DNA from: CAIWMF01 sp964402065
GTDB lineage: Bacteria; Verrucomicrobiota; Verrucomicrobiia; Chthoniobacterales; UBA6821
DNA: 64,000 nt
Assembly (NCBI GenBank): GCA_964402065.1
Contig: CAYOAN010000006.1
Coordinates: 1-64,000, forward strand
Direction: 5' to 3'
The translations under genes and the position numbers were made by a program. Positions 60,053 through 64,000 of the stretch are shown here, piece by piece. The stretch's first letter is position 1. Each line of letters starts with the position of its first letter. The notes under the pieces were generated by a model. It ran no database searches. It worked only from the letters and a program-made list of their open reading frames with translations, and was not told where the DNA came from.

Positions 60053-62983
60053 TTAACCTGCACTAGAAGTTACAGGAATAATGGTTGTTATTATTTCTCG
60101 CAAACTCGGCAGCATTTGCTGCAAGGCCACTTGGTAAGCGTTTAGCTGAGGTTGGTAGATTTCTTCGAGTTGGGACTGTTGCTCAGGAGTTCCCATTTTA
60201 AAATCAATAATCTGAGCAACAATGGGAACACCTGCTTCATTTTTTCCGATAACGACACGATCGAAAACTCCACCGATCAATTCCTGTTCTTTGACTACAG
60301 CAAAATGTCTCTCGCGCCACAGTTCCAGCTGACTTACCCCTTGTGCTTTCCACTGCTCCAAGAAAAACTCTTGTTTGAAAATTTCTTTCTCTCCCCCCCA
60401 TTCTATTTGAGCCAGTTCTGCATGCAGTGCTGTTCCTCGCTCTCGAGCAACGCTTCCTTCCAAAAGTTGCTTCAGTGAGACGAGCCCACCATCTTGTTCT
60501 TCAGATGGATGTCGCTGAGAAAATTTTTGATACGCCTTTGAGCAAGGATAAAGCGGCGGTAGTTGCTGAGGGAGAACAGGAGTTTTTGGTTTTAACAGTC
60601 TCAATGCTTTTCCCTCCATTTCGTGATGTTGTAAGTTACAAGCACGCAGCCATTGAGCCATTGTTTTTTTGCGCGTCGGCTTTTCAAAAAAAAGTAAATC
60701 AAGGTAAGAAGCAGCTCGCGTCATACCGACATAAAGCAAGCTTAACATTTCAGCCCACTGTTCTTCTTGCAATGCTTGAAGCAGTTGGGAACGGCCTTGC
60801 AGAGCCATTAATTCTTGATTGCTTTGGATAAAAAAACTTCCTTTTTCATCTTGCTGCACTTTTAAACCTCGCTCTCCTCCGGCTGTAATATCAACATCAA
60901 GATCCATTAAAATCACCGCTTCAAATTCCAAACCTTTAGCAGCATGGAATGTCAGCACGCGAACAGTAGCAGGAAGAGGCGTTTCGACACGCTCTTGTCG
61001 AATTCGTTTCATTAACCTTGAGAGGCTTCCACTGTTGCCAAGGCCCCATTTTTCTACCAGTGTCAACAACTGCTCCAAACGCCCTTGCTCATAAGCACTG
61101 CATGCGGCTTGAAAGCTTGTGCTCGCAGTCCAAGAACGAAGTGTTTCTGCGATACCTTGCTCTAACAGCTGCCGCCGCAATTCAAGAGCAGCATTTTTTT
61201 GATCAACTAAATGACGTAGCGGTGAATGAAAAACATGATCGTACGCCGCCGTATGCCCAGGATGCTCAATCCAAGCCAAGAGTGAAAGAAGCAGCTCCAC
61301 AGCAAGGGTGTCAGTTAATGGGTTCCCGCCTTCACCACTTGCTACAATTTCCTTCTCTCGCAAGCGCTGCAATAGTTGAGGAATAAATTTGGTGCGCCTC
61401 ACGAGAATGGCAATTTCACGCTGGGGATCTTTTTGAAGATGCTGTTCAACGAGTAGAACTGCTTTTTCAAAAACTCCATCCATCGGTTCTTCTGCTTCAT
61501 CAGAACGTTCTTCAATCTTATGAATATTCACACTTCCTCTCAAATCCGTCACAGAAGCAGCGCCACTATGTGTTTGAAAATCAGAACTCCATCGTTCTGC
61601 AGCCTTTTCAAAAGCCATTCCCCCATCCATCGCCTGAATCGCCTCTTGCTTTTTTAAAGCACCAAAAACGTCATTTACAGCTGCTAGCACGGCTTCACTT
61701 GATCGATAACTTTGATTGAGAGGACGCATTTCTTTTTTAAAAATGTCATGCTCCTGCTCTAGGAGGCTGAGAAGATGTCGTTTGCCACCTCGCCATCCAT
61801 AAATTCCTTGCTTCACGTCTCCCACAACAAAGACCTCTCCTCCTTTTGCCAACACATTTCCAACAAGAGGCGACAGAAAATCGTGTTGGCGTTGGCTCGT
61901 ATCCTGGTATTCATCGAGAAGAAGATGCTCCGTACGAAGATCCATGCGAAGCTCGATCTCTTCGAGAGAAAGTTGATGATGATCTCGTTGGACCGCCTCT
62001 TCTACTTCCGTAAAAGTGTACTTTCCAGCACGGAAAGAAGTTACCTGGCGCTCTCCTTCATAGTGTTGCATCATCTGCCACAAAGCCTCTTCTCTCAAGG
62101 ATTCCAAGCGTTGTTGCTCTTCGGTACTAGCTTGTAGAAGCGGAAAAAAGAAATTTACAAAATGAGCTGGGATTGGCGTCCCATAAAAAGCAGGCATCGG
62201 CGTCAAACAATTCCGCAGCAGAGCCCCTCCTTCTAAAAGATCTTTTAACAACAAAGGTCGCAAAAAAAATTCTTTGAGCTTCTCCAGTCCTTTGATCCAA
62301 CGGCCATCAGGCTTTTCTTTACTGTTAAGAGGCGGTTGAAAATTTTTTAAAAACTGCTGAACCTCTCCTGCTGCATTGAAATATAGCGGCGGCCCTGATT
62401 TCAGCTGAACGCTTTTTTCTCGCGGATGAGATTGAGCAATCCAGCGATTGCTTTCAAAGAGCGCCATTCCTTTTTCTATAAAAGAAAGTGTCCTTGTTCC
62501 GTGATGCAAGAGAGACCAAGCCTCTCGAATACTTGGATCTGCTTCGAGCGCTGAAAGAAGAGCCTCGCGAGCGAGCTCCTCCGTCGTTAAAGAATCTGTT
62601 ATTTCCCAAGGAGAGGCCATTCCAAGATCGAGCGCCAAGGCTCGCGCTTGCTGTGCAAAAAGAGCATCAATAGTCCCCACAGAAAGCCGATCGACTTGAT
62701 CGATCAAACGTCGCATCAAATTCGTGCATTCGCCCTGTGTTGGTACAGAAAGGCTGGTCCCCTCGACTAATAAGGTACGAAACGCCTCTTCCTTACAGGC
62801 TCTGGCAAGGAGGCGAAAAATGCGAGCAACAATTTCTCCTGCCGCTTCACGCGTGAAGGTTGTGGCAATAACTGCCGCTGGATCAAGCGTTGCCTGAGTT
62901 GGTGTTAGAAAAATCTGCAGATATCGTCGTGCGAGCTGTTCTGTTTTTCCAGAACCGGCGGAGGCACGTTGAAGTTGAAGCAT
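60053..62983 (-). CDS. addA: AddA-like UvrD-family helicase-nuclease
   Basis: 976 residues from ATG 62983; the ORF extends to 63034. Walker A QRASAGSGKTEQLARRYLQ near residue 5, motif II LLLDEYQDTSQRQHDF near 355, motif III GDVKQGIYGWRGG, VRVLTFHAAKGLEFEAVILMDLD near 675, YVGMTRAASYLDLLFF near 760, and a C-terminal RecB-type nuclease with GGVFDRVVIG, AQIIDFKMG and NAYQVALQ. Somewhat shorter than Bacillus AddA. The predicted partner of AddB at 21110; the two are normally adjacent, but here about 36 kb apart. Start is preceded by a TATAC-like -10 only six bases upstream, so mRNA may be leaderless. Confidence 0.88.
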   Translation of the reverse strand: MLQLQRASAGSGKTEQLARRYLQIFLTPTQATLDPAAVIATTFTREAAGEIVARIFRLLARACKEEAFRTLLVEGTSLSVPTQGECTNLMRRLIDQVDRLSVGTIDALFAQQARALALDLGMASPWEITDSLTTEELAREALLSALEADPSIREAWSLLHHGTRTLSFIEKGMALFESNRWIAQSHPREKSVQLKSGPPLYFNAAGEVQQFLKNFQPPLNSKEKPDGRWIKGLEKLKEFFLRPLLLKDLLEGGALLRNCLTPMPAFYGTPIPAHFVNFFFPLLQASTEEQQRLESLREEALWQMMQHYEGERQVTSFRAGKYTFTEVEEAVQRDHHQLSLEEIELRMDLRTEHLLLDEYQDTSQRQHDFLSPLVGNVLAKGGEVFVVGDVKQGIYGWRGGKRHLLSLLEQEHDIFKKEMRPLNQSYRSSEAVLAAVNDVFGALKKQEAIQAMDGGMAFEKAAERWSSDFQTHSGAASVTDLRGSVNIHKIEERSDEAEEPMDGVFEKAVLLVEQHLQKDPQREIAILVRRTKFIPQLLQRLREKEIVASGEGGNPLTDTLAVELLLSLLAWIEHPGHTAAYDHVFHSPLRHLVDQKNAALELRRQLLEQGIAETLRSWTASTSFQAACSAYEQGRLEQLLTLVEKWGLGNSGSLSRLMKRIRQERVETPLPATVRVLTFHAAKGLEFEAVILMDLDVDITAGGERGLKVQQDEKGSFFIQSNQELMALQGRSQLLQALQEEQWAEMLSLLYVGMTRAASYLDLLFFEKPTRKKTMAQWLRACNLQHHEMEGKALRLLKPKTPVLPQQLPPLYPCSKAYQKFSQRHPSEEQDGGLVSLKQLLEGSVARERGTALHAELAQIEWGGEKEIFKQEFFLEQWKAQGVSQLELWRERHFAVVKEQELIGGVFDRVVIGKNEAGVPIVAQIIDFKMGTPEQQSQLEEIYQPQLNAYQVALQQMLPSLREIITTIIPVTSSAG

Positions 62984-62992
62984 GGAAAAGTA

Positions 62993-63110
62993 TAGTTTAT
63001 TAAACTGAAAAGGGCACGTTAGAAGCGCCGACATTTTTTCTTAGGACAAGGTCGAAGATCGAGACGCTATCCGAAGATAACGTAAGATCTGAGAACGCTG
63101 TCCTAACGAA
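62993..63110. repeat. Structured intergenic repeat family B, copy B3
   Basis: Begins with TATAGTTTATTAAACTGAAA. Hairpin stem TTAGGACA (63041-63048)/TGTCCTAA (63099-63106), flanked by T-rich and A-rich arms that extend it, and an inner TATC/GATA hairpin (63068-63079). Relative to B1, two stem base pairs and one inner pair differ in both arms, keeping pairing. Confidence 0.65.
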
Positions 63111-63137
63111 AAAGAGCACAACGATCACACAACAAAA

Positions 63138-63365
63138 TCAGACTCTCCATTTTTTCCCAGGCCACTGAGACCAAAAGTCTTCATGATCTTGGTGCGATAA
63201 GAGGGAGTTTGAAATAGAAGCAGACGATAATGTTTTCTGAGGATTTCTTTTCCAAGCACGAAAAGGTGCTATCCCTGCTGTTGAGTCATTCTTGCTTTTT
63301 TGTGCACGGATAGGCTCAGCGTCACCTAAATAAGAGGTTGTGGGGTTGATTGGCGGAATGTTCAT
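63138..63365 (-). CDS. Small hypothetical protein next to type III chaperone
   Basis: 75 residues from ATG 63365. No signal peptide; N-terminal MNIPPINPTTSYLGDAEPI, serine-rich middle, basic stretches (RAWKRNPQK) and tryptophans at the end (FWSQWPGKKW). Sits 35 bp downstream of the CesT-like chaperone in the same orientation, so it may be an effector or translocon component. No homology recognised. Confidence 0.5.
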   Translation of the reverse strand: MNIPPINPTTSYLGDAEPIRAQKSKNDSTAGIAPFRAWKRNPQKTLSSASISNSLLSHQDHEDFWSQWPGKKWRV

Positions 63366-63399
63366 CTTATTTAAGATACTATAACAGCGTGACGACCCT

Positions 63400-63801
63400 C
63401 TATATTGGCTTTAGCAAGGTTTGAGCGAGTCGAACGAGATATCGAACTTGTTCTTCTAACGCGTGCACTTGAATTAATTCCTCTTCGGTTGAAGAAAGAT
63501 GAAAGCGACTAGTTAGAAGAAGCAGCTCTCTCTCTGGCTCCAAGAGCAAGTGAGCATCGGACTCATGTCGATACGGAAATAATTTTTTTAGAAATTCAAC
63601 GACCTTTTCCTCCATTGCAGCACTCGCCAGCGTGAGGAGAGGAATATTCATCCAGAGAAGCGCTCCCTCTTCCTCAAATTGAATACCAAGCTCATCCGTC
63701 AACTCGAGCGTGAGACTCTCTTCTTGCAGCATCTCTGCAGGAAGAGTGAGTCCAATCTTAGAGCTGAAATTGTCGAGCAGGGTAGCAGTTGCTGGAAGCA
63801 T
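63400..63801 (-). CDS. CesT/Tir-like type III secretion chaperone
   Basis: 133 residues, acidic, no Cys. Family pattern: LLDNFSSKIGLTLP near the start, strand-rich region LTLELTDELGIQFEEEGALLWMNIPLLTL (about 28-58), and a C-terminal helix LEEQVRYLVRLAQTLL. Chaperones of this class bind a partner effector, usually encoded beside them; candidates are the truncated gene upstream (63814-64000) and the small protein downstream (63138). Likely an operon with a 12-bp spacer to the upstream gene. Confidence 0.7.
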   Translation of the reverse strand: MLPATATLLDNFSSKIGLTLPAEMLQEESLTLELTDELGIQFEEEGALLWMNIPLLTLASAAMEEKVVEFLKKLFPYRHESDAHLLLEPERELLLLTSRFHLSSTEEELIQVHALEEQVRYLVRLAQTLLKPI

Positions 63802-63813
63802 AAGGCGATTTAA

Positions 63814-64000
63814 TTACATGATGTAGCAGACTTCACGATATCCTTCTGATTCTCGTTCAAATTTTCTATTAAGAGGTCTGTTGATCCCTAAACGGACAAT
63901 GGTTTGATCACCCTCTAGAGATGACTCATACACGTCATGAATCGAGGGTGTTCCATGATCTGGCGTTGAAGGCACGGGGGACTGGGCTGGGCCCTTCTTG
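63814..64000 (-). CDS. C-terminal end of a gene upstream of the type III chaperone (partial)
   Basis: Open reading frame entering from the right edge and ending with TAA at 63814-63816. The visible 61 residues include SPVPSTPDHGTPSIHDVYES, then VRLGINRPLNRKFERESEGYRE and a final VCYIM. It is upstream of and 12 bp from the chaperone gene on the same strand, so it may be the chaperone's client. Identity unknown. Confidence 0.6.
   Translation of the reverse strand, partial: KKGPAQSPVPSTPDHGTPSIHDVYESSLEGDQTIVRLGINRPLNRKFERESEGYREVCYIM

Overview
The window is a roughly 43% GC bacterial chromosome segment, most likely from the phylum Verrucomicrobiota (PVC group). The 5' third of a 16S rRNA gene (minus strand, 1-341) has the verrucomicrobial rather than chlamydial 5' signature. 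The proteins fit: a MqnD-like futalosine-pathway menaquinone enzyme, LPS-core sugar enzymes (GmhA, GT25, GT8-like), an OprB-type porin, LptF/G export, an archaeal-type prolyl-tRNA synthetase, and a CesT-like type III secretion chaperone at the right edge. Together they suggest a Gram-negative, possibly host-associated organism. Phylum is inferred from these cues; no search was run.

Layout. 1-800: rRNA gene start with a long leader and a clear sigma70-type promoter. 801-5858: yeiH/LysR pair, mqnD-like, gmhA, proS. 6058-10178: secreted proteins of unknown function plus a seven-codon leader ORF followed by a terminator hairpin. 10208-15990: porin, phosphofructokinase, a proteorhodopsin-like proton pump, lemA with a TPM-domain protein, and pgeF. 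16201-20991: CNNM/CBS protein, rpsN, Xaa-Pro peptidase, YugP-like protease, thiD, tRNA-Phe. 21110-27279: addB, then a minus-strand operon lptG-hypothetical-dus-K channel. 27413-33411: a frameshifted secreted-protein gene, dinG, small proteins and a glycosyltransferase. 33719-45519: smc, M20 dipeptidase, ClC channel, tag, tandem EamA transporters, GT25, ketoacyl synthase. 45815-54768: rnr, PUR-domain protein, tandem secreted msrA, DEAD helicase, an Hanks-type kinase abutting tRNA-Thr, adk, fmt. 55055-64000: secreted unknowns, pyrH-frr, two divergent papain-like peptidases with overlapping start codons, addA, and a small type III secretion-like cluster.

The most unusual content is non-coding. 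(1) Arrays of a degenerate heptamer, consensus YCTRTAR, in exact 7-nt register lie directly in front of the start codons of at least five unrelated genes (yugP, addB, lptG, smc, M20 dipeptidase), always in the same orientation to the gene and where a Shine-Dalgarno would be expected. (2) A MITE-like ~140-bp repeat with TAGAGC...GCTCTA inverted ends, present in four full copies plus fragments, repeatedly sits at gene 3' ends and supplies stop codons or C-terminal residues. (3) A second dispersed intergenic family folds into a nested hairpin whose stem shows compensatory base changes between copies. AddA and AddB, which form one recombination enzyme, are encoded 36 kb apart.
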